64,000 nucleotides of DNA, from NCBI RefSeq assembly GCF_902833645.1, contig NZ_CADFGE010000005.1, positions 1-64,000 of the forward strand, given 5' to 3'. Each line of letters starts with the position of its first letter. Positions within the stretch are counted from its first letter, which is position 1. The translations under genes and the position numbers were made by a program. The notes under the pieces are model-generated. The model had not been told where the DNA came from, searched no databases, and was given only the letters and a program-made list of their open reading frames with translations. The stretch is from Paraburkholderia fungorum (GTDB taxonomy: Bacteria > Pseudomonadota > Gammaproteobacteria > Burkholderiales > Burkholderiaceae). Positions 1 through 9,250 of this stretch are shown here, one piece after another.

Positions 1-289
1 CGCGCCCGGAAAACCACGAAAGAAAAGAAGAAGGAAAGCGAAACGACAACAATCCGTCGGGTAACATTCCTTCGTGAGGCAACACGCCGGCCAAGATAAT
101 TGTCGCCGCCCAACGCGGTCAGTCACCGTACGTTCCGAGATTTCAAGGGCCAGACAAAGGGAGCTGCAACGCGTCCGCGATGACCAGTGGGAGGAACCGG
201 GGACGCACGGCGGCCATGCACAATTCTCCAGGACGAATGGAGGCGTCGCAGTCCGTGGTCGTGGCGCGCGCATTGCGCATCTCGCGTAC

Positions 290-532
290 CTAACATGGCA
301 TGCCTTGCACGATGTCCACGGTGCTGCTCGTCGATGACGATTTGGAGAGTCTCTGGTCATAATAGGTTGATTCCACCACGACCCCTTGCAGGTCCTCGTG
401 GAATGGCGCGAGGACCGCGATGATTGATGACAGGTCGTTAGCCAGTCGCTTGCAGTAAAGCACCCGGTCCTGATCGTCGATCACGGCGACTACGGCATTG
501 TTCGAGTGCAGATCGATGCCGCTATACTTCAT
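290..532 (-). pseudogene. IS110-family transposase, N-terminal remnant
   Basis: The first ~55 residues read like the start of an IS110-family DEDD transposase: an opening GIDLHSNN with the first catalytic Asp, then VVVEST with the catalytic Glu. IS110 transposases normally run beyond 300 residues. Here similarity stops just after VVVESTYY, and the remaining ~22 residues look like read-through into unrelated sequence. The catalytic core and C-terminal serine-containing domain are absent, so this fragment cannot be active. It marks past insertion and deletion at the left edge. Confidence 0.75.
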
Positions 533-1012
533 TTCAGCCTCCTGAACGGGTCGGTTGAGCTTGGCATCTCAACTGTAGACCCTGGCCGCCCCTTCTTTGG
601 GCGGCCAGGAGGCCTTTCAATGATTATCACTTGCCAGCTCGGCGTCGGGTCATGCGACGACAACCACAGCGGGTATCTCACGACCATCTCGTCGTATTCG
701 GAGTGGCACCTGGATACGGAGCCAGCTGATTTTGCATCTGTTGATGAAGATTGCTGGGCCCCGCAGCGGGAAACAGGCCGAGCCGTATACGGCAACCGAT
801 ATTAACTGGCCGACGACCGGGCAGCATTTAATGCGCCCGTGGCACGTGGGTCACCCATGGTCCGAAGACAGCTTCGGACAACGCGTTGACGCGCGCTGCG
901 ACTGATACTGGCCAACTCCAACGATGTTTCAAGCGACACGTTTCGTTACATACAAACACGCCGTAAATTTGCCCGCTCGATACAGTGGAATCGAGACGAA
1001 CGAGGTCGAAAG
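533..1012. other. Intergenic, no gene recognised
   Basis: Apart from the 581-609 hairpin I see no supported gene. The open frames have no domain, no convincing ribosome-binding site and overlap one another on both strands. The part next to the remnant may be leftover insertion-sequence DNA. Confidence 0.5.
581..609. repeat. 11-bp perfect hairpin upstream of the IS110 remnant
   Basis: CCTGGCCGCCC (581-591) and GGGCGGCCAGG (599-609) form a perfect 11-bp stem with a 7-nt loop. It starts 49 bp upstream of the transposase remnant's start codon on the opposite strand. There is no T-run on either side, so it is not a typical intrinsic terminator. It could be part of the former IS110 non-coding end. 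Confidence 0.5.
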
Positions 1013-1078
1013 ATGCGTAGGAAGTTGGTTGACGAATGCGATGCCGCCGCTCGCCGTTCGCCTGGGCAGCAAGGAAAA

Positions 1079-1792
1079 ATGAAAACTATCCTCCTTGTGG
1101 ACGACGAAGCCGGCGTCGTGAACGCCTGGAGACGCATCCTGCGATTGGAAGGCTGTCGAGTCGTGACCGCCAGCAACGGTTATGCTGGGTTTGTCATCGC
1201 CAGGGAGGAAAGGCCCGACCTCATCATCACAGACCGGTCGGTGCCAATAATGGATGGCGTTGAGTTTTGCCGGCAACTTAAGCTGGAGAGCGAGCTTGTC
1301 CGGATTCCTCTCATTCTCACTAGCGCTGCCCCCCTGAAGCACGACGATACAGAACTGTGGGACGAGTTTTGGCAGAAACCCGTGGCCATCGAGACCGTAC
1401 GGGCATCGCTAGTGCGTTTTTTTGAGCTCTTCTGCCTGACGAATCGAGGATGCGCAGCCTGGATGTCTGAACGCTCGCTCCAGTGGGCACACCGGGCAGT
1501 TCTTTGGCTGGAGTACTCGAAAAGGAGCAGACGGCCGCAAAAGATAAATTTGAAATTCGAAGACGGGTTTCATCCCGAAGTAACAGATGCAATCATCCAG
1601 AACATTCGGGTATGCCATCTCGGAGAGACCACCGAAATTGCATCGAAGCTGTCATGGCTCGCGAGCGACGATACTGCCTTTGCGACCGGTACAGACTTCT
1701 CGCCCATCAGTGGACTGCCCATCCGTTCAGCGAGCATTACGTTCATCGAAAGAATTGTTGTGCAGGATAGAGAGCATTCATGCAGAACCTAA
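1079..1792 (+). CDS. Response-regulator receiver protein with unassigned C-terminal region
   Basis: Residues ~1-120 form a CheY-like receiver: acidic pocket VDDE near the N-terminus, phospho-acceptor Asp in IITDRSVP, Thr/Ser in ILTSA and the conserved Lys in FWQKPV. The remaining ~115 residues match no output domain I recognise; they resemble neither a winged helix nor GGDEF nor HD-GYP. The start at 1079 gives the usual receiver N-terminus (MKTILLVDDE). A start at 1013 has a better-spaced GAGG and would add 22 residues, so the start is open. No kinase lies next to it, so the partner is unknown. Confidence 0.75.
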   Translation: MKTILLVDDEAGVVNAWRRILRLEGCRVVTASNGYAGFVIAREERPDLIITDRSVPIMDGVEFCRQLKLESELVRIPLILTSAAPLKHDDTELWDEFWQKPVAIETVRASLVRFFELFCLTNRGCAAWMSERSLQWAHRAVLWLEYSKRSRRPQKINLKFEDGFHPEVTDAIIQNIRVCHLGETTEIASKLSWLASDDTAFATGTDFSPISGLPIRSASITFIERIVVQDREHSCRT

Positions 1793-2338
1793 TGATAGGC
1801 TAACACGCTGGCGGAAACAAGGCGGGCAACTGTGATGTCCACGCGACAGTGACTTTGCGGCGCCAGCCGCAGTGGTGACGACGACAGTATGGCAGAAGCC
1901 ACGACCTCGCGGAAGGCCGTAACTCTTAAGTGCATCGCGGGTGCTGCAAGGGAAGCGCACCCAGCTCGGTATGGGTGCTGGTTGGCTTGAGGAGGGCCGA
2001 AGTGTGCCGAGTCGTGAACACCGGAAGCGCTGCTCAAAGCCGGTGCCTTTATCACATGGCTTGCCCGCCCGCGTTCGCGGCATTCACCGGGCCCATCGTT
2101 CGTCTTCCCGCGCTGATGCCCACTATCGCACGCGATGCGTGCAGCGCCGTGCCGGTGGCCGTGAACACCGATACGGCACGGTCGTCGTTGACCTCAGTCC
2201 AAGGCATCCGTCGCCGCGACTTCTGCCGACGTTCCAGCTTTTTCGGGTACTTACGCAACCGTTTGTGTCCATGGTAAGGAGCTCTTAAGGCACAACGTGT
2301 CAGCCTCGTGATGAAGGAACGTAACGATGGAGGCTGAC
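1793..2338. other. Intergenic with one regulatory box
   Basis: I recognise no gene between the receiver protein and the PepSY gene. Competing open frames exist on both strands but none shows a family signature. The only structured element seen is the direct-repeat box at 2273-2289. Confidence 0.5.
2273..2289 (+). promoter_or_regulatory. PmrA/QseB-like direct-repeat box
   Basis: GGTAAG, five bases, then CTTAAG gives two half-sites 11 bp apart. That is the geometry of the PmrA/QseB box (YTTAAK-N5-YTTAAK, from memory). It ends 49 bp before the PepSY start codon, a sensible activator position. Confidence 0.5.
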
Positions 2339-2641
2339 ATGCGGAAATTTTTTGGAATCGGGTTGGTGTGTGGGTTACTGATTGCAAGTGACGGTGCTCA
2401 TGCATTCAGCGGACAGCAGTTCGAGAAAGATGTGAAGGTCAGCATTTCGCAGGCGCGCTCTATCGCGCTCAAGGCACATCCCGGCAAAATCGTCGACGAG
2501 GAGCTGGAAAAGGAAGCGGGCGGCAGCGGATTGCGATATTCCTTCGTTATCCGCAACGGACAAGTGAAGCGGGAAGTCGGAGTTGACGCTCAGGATGGTG
2601 CCGTTTTGGAAAACTCAGTGGAGGGTTCCAATCCGGACTAA
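2339..2641 (+). CDS. Secreted PepSY-domain protein
   Basis: A 100-residue protein with an N-terminal signal peptide (basic MRK, hydrophobic stretch, cleavage near AHA-F) followed by one PepSY-like domain: VSISQARSIALKAHPGKI, then a strand with KREVGVDAQDGAVL. PepSY proteins are small periplasmic proteins, often controlled by the two-component system they sit beside. The start at 2339 is preceded by GGAGG five bases upstream; an in-frame ATG at 2327 would place that motif inside the gene. The box at 2273 suggests control by a QseB/PmrA-type regulator such as the one at 51.7 kb. Confidence 0.85.
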   Translation: MRKFFGIGLVCGLLIASDGAHAFSGQQFEKDVKVSISQARSIALKAHPGKIVDEELEKEAGGSGLRYSFVIRNGQVKREVGVDAQDGAVLENSVEGSNPD

Positions 2642-2861
2642 TACCGCGTCGCTGGAAGTCAAAGCTGATGGCTACGCTGGGTCTGGTTTGGTCGCGGAAA
2701 GTCGGCACTGTTCGCCCACGGACTGATATCCGAGGCGATACACACAACCCGGCCGAAAAATCGTCGGGAAGCGCTACACGTGCTTACAAACTTCGCTATA
2801 TCCACCGTTTTATCGACTCCGGCGTTTTCGCTGACACACGTCGACGAGGCGAGCGTGATAT

Positions 2862-3489
2862 GGGCAACAACCTGACTTCCAGCACACCGCAACGCGGTCG
2901 TATCCACCCTCTGGTTGCCGGTGCAGCTATGGCAGTCATCCCGGCCAGTGCGACCGCTATCGCGGCGATGACCGGCATTCTTCCCACGTCCAGGCAACGG
3001 TCGCGCCTTCGACGCTTGCTGTGCCGTTCGCCGGGCAAATCGCCTGAATGCGGTCGCAGTACCGCAAGCAGACATCCAGCAACGCGTCACGCGGTAGGAA
3101 GCGCCCGTACAGCCCCATATCCATCATCACCTTAGCGTCCCGGTTGAGCAGGCTCCGAGGGATGCGAACAACAAAACTTATCAGCACGGGCGGCAACGCG
3201 CACCAAGGCCAGCCGCGCTGACCCGAATGCTGGCGAAGTTGTCACTGGCGGGCGGTTGGGAAGTCAGGTCGGCGGAGGGCGCGGCCGTGTTCTGGCCACA
3301 ATTGCGGGAGCGGTTGGAGGTGGATTTGCGGGCAACGGCATCGAGCATGTGGTGCGCAAGGATACGAGCTACCAGGTGAAGGTCGGGATGCAGCGCGGCA
3401 GCCACCGGAATTTCAAACACCCGGCCCAGCCGGCTGTACAGGTCGGTGAGCACGTCCACGGCTCGGGCGACTCCCTGACTGCGTCGTAA
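2862..3489 (+). pseudogene. Glycine-zipper 2TM outer-membrane protein, frameshifted
   Basis: Pieces in different frames add up to one protein of the SlyB/17-kDa-antigen glycine-zipper type. The N-terminus (MGNNLTSS..., membrane segment ending ATAIAAMTGILPTS) reads from 2862 to about 2993. A second frame then carries QATVAPSTLAVPFAGQIA and ends at a stop near 3045. A third frame carries VAVPQADIQQRVT with an in-frame TAG at 3095-3097, then SVPVEQAP. A fourth, from about 3205, carries RADPNAG and the glycine zipper GSQVGGGRGRVLATIAGAVGG, and ends at 3489. At least three frameshifts and one nonsense codon make it non-functional. Intact homologues are common in Burkholderiales. Confidence 0.7.
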
Positions 3490-3641
3490 TCATGCCCGGA
3501 ACCCGCAGTACTTCGGAGCGGGTTACTGCCGGTTACAGAACTGACATTTCAGGCTCACCTGCTTGCGCGCGTCACGCCTAGAATCCGCATCGTTCGCCAT
3601 TGTCTGGCGCCCGCCAGAAACGGACAGAGCAGGAGAATCCA

Positions 3642-3929
3642 ATGAAACGCGCGACCCTTTTTCTGACAGTGGGCCTTTGCGCTGCGTGCGCATCCAGCGC
3701 GGCTCTCGCACACGCGGACATCGGCGTGTTTCTGGGTATGCCCGGTCCCGTTTATGTCGCACCACCCCCAGTCGCGTATGAGGCGCCGCCGCCCGTGGTC
3801 TATGCGCCGGCCCCGGTTTACGGCTATGGATATCGCTATGAAGAGGACTACGGTGATGAGCGCCGGTGGCATGACCACGGTCGCCATCGTGGATGGGAGC
3901 ATCATCACCATGACGACGATGATGACTGA
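3642..3929 (+). CDS. Secreted Pro/Tyr- and His/Asp-rich small protein
   Basis: 95 residues: signal peptide (MKRATLFLT..., cleavage near ALAHA), a Pro/Val/Tyr-rich middle with repeated APPP and YAPAP motifs, and a charged tail of His, Arg and Asp ending HHHHDDDDD. The start is preceded by AGGAG. Similar short extracytoplasmic proteins occur widely in Burkholderiales with no assigned role. The His/Asp tail could bind divalent metal, which is inference from composition only. Confidence 0.75.
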   Translation: MKRATLFLTVGLCAACASSAALAHADIGVFLGMPGPVYVAPPPVAYEAPPPVVYAPAPVYGYGYRYEEDYGDERRWHDHGRHRGWEHHHHDDDDD

Positions 3930-4274
3930 TTCAACGTTAGCTGCGCGCCGATAGTGTCTGAGGGCGACAAGGGGATTCGACGCTCCCTTCTTCGACACAG
4001 GTCTTCTTTCGCCATCTCGAAAGCGTGTCCGGAAAAAACAAACTGCGAAGCCGGGACGATGAAACGGCGAGTGCAGGAGCTTTATCCCGTAAGTGAGCTG
4101 TCCGCGGACGGCCAAGAGCGATAAACGAACTCAAACGAAGCGACGTTCAGTATCGCTGTCGCCGCATCGGTTGTGCGAGTTCCAAACACATCCATTTATG
4201 GAATGGATGGCCAGGCGCGGCTCGCCGTTGAATCTGCACGCGCTGGAAATAACCATCAGACTAGCCGGCCTACA
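3930..4274. other. Intergenic, nothing recognised
   Basis: 345 bp between two convergent small genes. No gene, terminator with a T-tract or repeat was recognised. Confidence 0.5.
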
Positions 4275-4598
4275 TCAGTGGTGTTCGAATACTGGGCGCG
4301 CAGTGGTAGACGCGGAAGTGCGTTGGCCCGACTGTCCCGCACCACTTGTGACTCCGCCCACGCCTTGCATGGCGGCCTGCCTTGAAGAATTTCCTGCCAT
4401 GACGCGTGCTTCAGCAGCCTGAATGTCGGAAGGATAGGTAGAGCTGTCGCGTTTTGCCGGATAGTAGCCGGCATTCTCCAACTGCACGAGTTCGGCGCGC
4501 ATCTGTGCCCGGGTGACTGGTGCATTCGATTGCTGAGCGAAACAGGACAGTGGTGTCGCTAGCACGGCACCTATAACGATGGCTTGAAGTGATTGCAT
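4275..4598 (-). CDS. DUF4148 family secreted protein (copy 1)
   Basis: 107 residues with a signal peptide ending at CFAQQ, then the DUF4148 core: NAPVTRAQMRAELVQLENAGYYPAKRD, typical of small Burkholderiales periplasmic proteins of unknown function. The ATG at 4598 is chosen over an upstream in-frame GTG at 4613 because AAGG lies just upstream. It is closely related to the gene at 43493-43816, with the same length and similar flanks. The C-terminus is low-complexity Ser/Thr/Gly. Confidence 0.85.
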   Translation of the reverse strand: MQSLQAIVIGAVLATPLSCFAQQSNAPVTRAQMRAELVQLENAGYYPAKRDSSTYPSDIQAAEARVMAGNSSRQAAMQGVGGVTSGAGQSGQRTSASTTARPVFEHH

Positions 4599-5441
4599 GA
4601 TTCGTACCTTCACGGTGACTCCCGTTGCGAACAGTCGTGTTCACGACCGGTCAGTGCAGGATAAGGTACGCATGCTTAAGGCGAGACTATGCGGGCATCA
4701 CAGTCGTTACGATTGCGTTCGAAGTCTCTGTCGCGCAATCTTATGCGCGTGGAGTCCTGCTGTGGTCGCTGAGCCTAGAGGATGAAGACGCCCCAGGAGC
4801 CGTGATGCAGCGCTGGCAAAGACGTGTCTGGAGCAGGGCACGTCCCGCGCGTTATACGGTTTCATTCGGATGGCAGGCGCGTATTCACAATACAGTTTCT
4901 GTCGTTAAGTGCACGGCGGCCGCGCGCTGGTGGGCAGGGTGCTCTTCACCCTCACGAACGGATGTCAACCGGGTCTGAAATTGACCTGCTGGCGTCCTGC
5001 AACATGGCCGTCCACCGTTTATCCGTACATCGGGTTCCGTGACTCGTGATACCTGGCGCGCATAACTTCGACTGAGCCAGCGAAACGTGGGTCCTGAGGC
5101 CGTTCATGCCTGTCGCTAAAGAATGCGGCATCCCACGCTTCGAGGTCATTCAACGTCCCGCCCAGGCAGCGAGACGTGTTTGCCTTGATAAACCCAACCG
5201 CATTGCTGCACCTCATGCATCCCCGCGCCACTATTCTCGCTGAAACCCATCTTCCCCAGTGTTCGCGGTTAGAATTTCCGTCGGCGCAGGTACATGCAAC
5301 CCAACAAGTCGGAAGCTGGTTGCGGTGGCGCCGAAAAGAAATCGCAGGCTGCGGCGCTGTAGTCCACGGCGGAGCAAGAGAGCTTAAGTTCGAGCACGAC
5401 GCGCGCACGAACTCGAATCAAAAAAAAGCGAGAGTGAACAA
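4599..5441. other. Intergenic, regulatory box only
   Basis: 843 bp between the divergent DUF4148 and diguanylate cyclase genes. Besides the box at 4675-4691 I see no supported gene. An open frame on the minus strand around 5050-5200 has no recognised family and no clear ribosome-binding site. Confidence 0.5.
4675..4691 (-). promoter_or_regulatory. PmrA/QseB-like box upstream of DUF4148 copy 1
   Basis: Read on the minus strand: CATAGT, five bases, CTTAAG. The CTTAAG lies 77 bp upstream of the ATG. The paralogue at 43.8 kb has CTTAAG at the same distance, which supports a conserved control element. Confidence 0.45.
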
Positions 5442-7304
5442 ATGGGGAAGTCACCTGAAGGACCGACTCGGGAGTTAAGGGCGTTCATCGACACGTCGCG
5501 TTTGCGTCGCTGGGCCTCAAATATCTGGTCCTTGCTGCTCGCGGTGGCCGTGACCATGCTCACCTGCATGGCCAGCGGGGCGCTCAAGACCATGGCGGGT
5601 GAAATCGCACCTCTCTGGTTGACCAATGCGGTCCTCCTCGCACAGTTAATGGTGGCGCCATCCAGGCAGCGATATTGGGTACTTGCAGGTGGGGTGCTCG
5701 GCAATATCGCGGCCAACCTTCTCGGTGAAAGTCTGGCGGTGTCGCTCTCATATACTGCTGCCGATATCCTCGAGGTGGTGATTGCGTTCGCCTTTGCGCC
5801 ACATGTCTCGACGGTCACCGAACTGGTGCGCCCGAGGCCGCTCATCCGATTCCTGGTCGGTGGTGTATCGCTTGCGCCCATCGCATCCGGGTTGGTCGCT
5901 ACGACCCTGCTGCGGGGGCAACTGACCGGCCATATGCTGCCGAACCTTTGTAACTGGTTCGTCTCGGATGCCCTGAGCCTCGCCATTTTCACACCGGCTG
6001 CTGTCGTCTTCTGGACTGGGGAAGTGCGCCAACTTCTGCGTGCCGACCGTCGCAGGAAAACGTCCTTTCTGCTGCTACTGGTTTGCATCGTTACGACTGG
6101 CGTATTCGGGCAAAGCCAGTTTCCATTGCGGTATTGGGCGCTCCCGCCTATCGTACTGCTGGCATTTCAGGCCGACCTTGCCGGCGTACTGGTCGGATTG
6201 CTGTTGTGCCTCGCGATTGCGGTGTCGTTCACCATGCGCGGGTCAGGACCGCTCTGGATTTTTCACTATCAGAGTATGGAGGGCCGCATCTTTTCGTTGC
6301 AACTTTTCCTCCTTGCTGCGCTTGGTATTGCGTTACCTATTAGTGCCATTCAGGCGCAGCGGAACCGCCTCATTGCGCTGCTTCGTGAGGGTGAGAGGCG
6401 ATACCGGATACTTGCGGAGAACGCGACCGACGTCGTCATGAGTATGTCGCTCGACGGTCGGCTCACATACGTTTCGCCACGAGCCCAATCGGTAATGAAC
6501 TGTGCTCCTGACGACCTTATCGGCGTGTATTACCCGGACCTTGTGCTGCCCGACGACCGCGATGCACTGGCTGCGGCCATCGAGAACCTGGCAACGGATG
6601 TCGCCGAGGCTTCGGAGGTCAGCCGCTTTCACCGCGCGGATGGTCAGATTCTGTGGATGGAAACTCACCTTCGCCCGGTCGTCGACCCGTTTTCGGGCAA
6701 ACCGGAGGCGCTCACGGCTACGGCCCACGACATTACGGCGCGCAAAGTGACGGAGCAACGCCTCGCAGACGAGCGAAGGGAACTCCATGGGCTTGCATTC
6801 CAGGACGGCCTGACGGGCCTCTTTAACCGTCGGCACTTCGACCGCGAGCTGGAGTTTCAATGGCGGCAAGAGGTTCGTGCAGACAGCGGCAGCTTCGTGG
6901 CGGTCGTCATGGTCGATGTCGATGCGTATAAACGCTATAACGACCACTACGGCCATCAGGCGGGCGACGACTGTTTGCGCATCATTGCGCAAGCCATTGC
7001 GTCATCAGCCAGGCGCCCGACAGACGTAGTGGCCCGGTACGGCGGCGAAGAATTCGCGTTGATTCTGAAGGATACCAACCAGGAGGGTGCGCTGGTCGTC
7101 GCCGAGCGCATCCGGCAGGCCGTTGAGAGCCTGCGGATTCCGCACCCGGCGAGCAGCGCCGGCATTGTCACGGTGAGCCTTGGTGTGGCGGCTCATAAAC
7201 CGAACGGAGGCGACGACGGGCGCAGCCTGGTTGCGGCCGCGGACCGGGGGCTTTACGCCGCCAAACGACGCGGTCGGAACCAGGCCTGCATGGCCGGGGA
7301 ATGA
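5442..7304 (+). CDS. Membrane diguanylate cyclase (MASE1-PAS-GGDEF)
   Basis: 620 residues. Residues ~20-310 form a multi-helix MASE1-type membrane sensor. Residues ~320-440 form a PAS domain (ILAENATDVVMSMSLDGRLTY, HDITARK). Residues ~450-615 form a GGDEF domain beginning DGLTGLFNRRHFD. The active site is GGEEF, so it should make cyclic-di-GMP from two GTP. RPTD five residues before GGEEF matches the inhibitory I-site (RxxD). There is no EAL domain. It acts in the inner membrane in response to an unknown signal. It is monocistronic: the next gene is convergent. Confidence 0.93.
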   Translation: MGKSPEGPTRELRAFIDTSRLRRWASNIWSLLLAVAVTMLTCMASGALKTMAGEIAPLWLTNAVLLAQLMVAPSRQRYWVLAGGVLGNIAANLLGESLAVSLSYTAADILEVVIAFAFAPHVSTVTELVRPRPLIRFLVGGVSLAPIASGLVATTLLRGQLTGHMLPNLCNWFVSDALSLAIFTPAAVVFWTGEVRQLLRADRRRKTSFLLLLVCIVTTGVFGQSQFPLRYWALPPIVLLAFQADLAGVLVGLLLCLAIAVSFTMRGSGPLWIFHYQSMEGRIFSLQLFLLAALGIALPISAIQAQRNRLIALLREGERRYRILAENATDVVMSMSLDGRLTYVSPRAQSVMNCAPDDLIGVYYPDLVLPDDRDALAAAIENLATDVAEASEVSRFHRADGQILWMETHLRPVVDPFSGKPEALTATAHDITARKVTEQRLADERRELHGLAFQDGLTGLFNRRHFDRELEFQWRQEVRADSGSFVAVVMVDVDAYKRYNDHYGHQAGDDCLRIIAQAIASSARRPTDVVARYGGEEFALILKDTNQEGALVVAERIRQAVESLRIPHPASSAGIVTVSLGVAAHKPNGGDDGRSLVAAADRGLYAAKRRGRNQACMAGE

Positions 7305-7466
7305 AGGCGAACGCCGTGTCCGCATGCGCGTCAGTTAATGCACTCCAAGGGATGTACCCAGGCCCGTGGCCACGACGCTTACGCAATGCCTCATCGAACA
7401 GTGTCGGTGGACTGGAGTCAGTTGCCTTCGGAGGAGTGGTCCCTCTGTTAATCCATCTCGCGCTGC

Positions 7467-8195
7467 TCAAAGCGACGTCGTGACGGCTGTCAACCACGCC
7501 GGACTAGCAGTCAACAGTGCCGTTTCCATGGCCCTGTCGAGCCCGGTAAGCACGAGCAGGCCAAAGGCGATGAACACCGTTCCGAGAGCGGTTTTTCCAA
7601 CGGCTCCCGCGGAGCCAAGCCGACCTCGAAGCCGCGATATGGAGGCCCGGGAAAGGGAACCAAGAATCGCAAGCGGAAGGCCGGCTCCGATGCCAAATAT
7701 GCCCATCAGCAGCGCGATACCACCGAGACTCCTGCTTTGCGAGGCGAGCGTGGTTGCCGCGCCCAATGTTGGGCCGACGCAGGGGCTCCAGACGGCTCCG
7801 AGAAGCAGTCCGACCGCGAACTGGCCAGACAGGGTGTCGCCCTTTATCCGGCTGAGCCAGTTCTGGCTGGGACCACCTATCCCAGCGGTCGCGCGGTTCA
7901 AGACGGCCTGCAGTCGCTGGGAAATCATTGCAAGCCCAAACAGAATCATCAGCACGGCGGCCACGCGACGGAACACCTCGTTATCCAGTCCCAGCGACAC
8001 ACCGACTGTCGCTACAAAAATGCCGATGACTGAGAACGACACACCCAATCCGGCTGCAAGTGCAACTACCCCCAGCCGATGTACCGCCAATGCAGACACA
8101 GCGAGTACGGGAAGGAGGGCGAGCACGCACGGTGACAGCGTCGTCAGGGTTCCGGCGAGGAACCCGAGCGCGTACGTACCCGGAGTCAAATCCAT
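7467..8195 (-). CDS. CcdA/DsbD-like membrane thiol-electron transporter
   Basis: 242 residues with about six membrane segments. The CcdA hallmark Cys residues are present: TTLSPCVLALLPVLAV near the N-terminus and VWSPCVGPTLGAA in the middle. CcdA proteins pass reducing power from cytoplasmic thioredoxin across the inner membrane. Its ATG overlaps the TAA of the thioredoxin-like gene upstream by one base (TAATG), so the two are translationally coupled. It lies behind merR, suggesting it keeps periplasmic thiols reduced during metal stress (inference). Confidence 0.9.
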   Translation of the reverse strand: MDLTPGTYALGFLAGTLTTLSPCVLALLPVLAVSALAVHRLGVVALAAGLGVSFSVIGIFVATVGVSLGLDNEVFRRVAAVLMILFGLAMISQRLQAVLNRATAGIGGPSQNWLSRIKGDTLSGQFAVGLLLGAVWSPCVGPTLGAATTLASQSRSLGGIALLMGIFGIGAGLPLAILGSLSRASISRLRGRLGSAGAVGKTALGTVFIAFGLLVLTGLDRAMETALLTASPAWLTAVTTSL

Positions 8196-8581
8196 TACAG
8201 GGCCTTGGCAAACGTGTTCCTGATGTCCTGCTCGCGTGTCTGCCCCGTGGAGCGCGCGACCTCGTGGCCGCCCTTGAACACAACGAAGGTCGACTGCTGG
8301 GTCACTTTCATTGCCCGCTTCAGGGCAACTTCCTTGTCGTAGTCGGCCACGAAAATGGTCATATCTTTCATTTCCGGGCTCGCTGCCAGGCGGTCCACAA
8401 TGGGTTGTTGGACCTTGCAGGTCGGGCACCAGGTCGCATGGAAGTAGACGATGTTTGGCTTTCTGTCGGCGTTCAGCCTGTCGAACTGGGCTTGGTTGAA
8501 CGGCTGCTCGCCAGCGAAAGCAGCACTGACGACCAGTAACAAGCTCGACACGAGCAGGTATCTGCGAATAACTTTCAGCAT
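8195..8581 (-). CDS. Periplasmic thioredoxin-like protein (CPTC)
   Basis: 128 residues: signal peptide (basic KVIRR, hydrophobic run, cleavage near AFAG), then a thioredoxin fold with VYFHATWCPTCKVQQP. The CPTC active site and the cis-Pro region QQSTFVVFKGG are present. It is expected to be a membrane-anchored or soluble periplasmic oxidoreductase fed by the coupled CcdA-like protein downstream. A 191-bp gap separates it from merR, so it may have its own promoter. Confidence 0.9.
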   Translation of the reverse strand: MLKVIRRYLLVSSLLLVVSAAFAGEQPFNQAQFDRLNADRKPNIVYFHATWCPTCKVQQPIVDRLAASPEMKDMTIFVADYDKEVALKRAMKVTQQSTFVVFKGGHEVARSTGQTREQDIRNTFAKAL

Positions 8582-8772
8582 TGTGGTTTACCCAGAGATA
8601 AGCACAGCGTTATTGTTAGACGTCCCAGAGACGAAATGATTGCGCCTCTTGGGTTGTGGTTGCAGGTAAAGTTCGGGTTGCCTGTTGACCGCCAGACCCG
8701 TCTCACTGGTGAGCCCTGTCCCGGTTGTGTCGGTGGTGATGTGTGCTACGGGCACGCCTTGCGTTAAAGCGT

Positions 8773-9183
8773 TCACCGGGTCAGCTCATCGCCGTTCATG
8801 AGCGTGTCGATGAGCGGGCACGACACCTTGCCTTTCGACGTCGAGCAGCGCTGTACCAGTGTTGCCAACGCGACTTCCAGCATGGACAAATCCTGGATGC
8901 GCTGCCGCACATCGACAAACTTTTGTTCGGCGATAGCGCGCGCGGCGTTGCACGCCTGACCATCCTGCAGAGACAACAGCGCCTCCACCTCATCGAGCGA
9001 AAAGCCAAGCGACTGGGACCGCCTGATAAAGCGAAGCCTTGTCAGTATGGCTGCCGGGTATCGGCGGATGCCGCCTATCGGACGGGGTGGCGCCGGCAGT
9101 AACCCGCGACGATGGTAGTACCTCACTGTTTCGACGTTAACCTCTGCCGCTTCAGCCAGTTGTCCGATGGTCATTTCCTGCAT
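8773..9183 (-). CDS. merR: MerR, mercury-responsive regulator
   Basis: 136 residues: MerR winged helix-turn-helix (TIGQLAEAAEVNVETVRYYHRRGLL), long dimer helix, and the Hg(II)-binding Cys triad at C78, C113 and C122. The spacing (35 and 9) equals that of Tn501 MerR (82/117/126). It is transcribed divergently from merT and has an MerR-type operator just outside its start codon, so it should repress and, with Hg(II), activate the merTP promoter while repressing itself. Confidence 0.93.
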   Translation of the reverse strand: MQEMTIGQLAEAAEVNVETVRYYHRRGLLPAPPRPIGGIRRYPAAILTRLRFIRRSQSLGFSLDEVEALLSLQDGQACNAARAIAEQKFVDVRQRIQDLSMLEVALATLVQRCSTSKGKVSCPLIDTLMNGDELTR

Positions 9184-9190
9184 GGTGCGC

Positions 9191-9221
9191 TTGACTCCGT
9201 ACTTAGGTACGCACCTAGACT
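9191..9221 (+). promoter_or_regulatory. mer promoter/operator
   Basis: -35 TTGACT (9191-9196) and -10 TAGACT (9216-9221) are separated by 19 bp, the over-long spacer typical of MerR-controlled promoters. The dyad CGTAC-TTAG-GTACG sits in the spacer. It reads toward merT and starts eight bases from merR's start codon. Confidence 0.9.
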
Positions 9222-9250
9222 AGACTCAACCCGTCCGAAAAGGAAGTGCC

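Noticed and set aside
5019..5408. 129-codon minus-strand frame upstream of the diguanylate cyclase
   Set aside because: No ribosome-binding site, no family motif and overlapping frames on the other strand.
7366..8223. 285-codon plus-strand open frame
   Set aside because: Antisense to the CcdA-like gene; Pro/Ser/Thr-rich with no domain.
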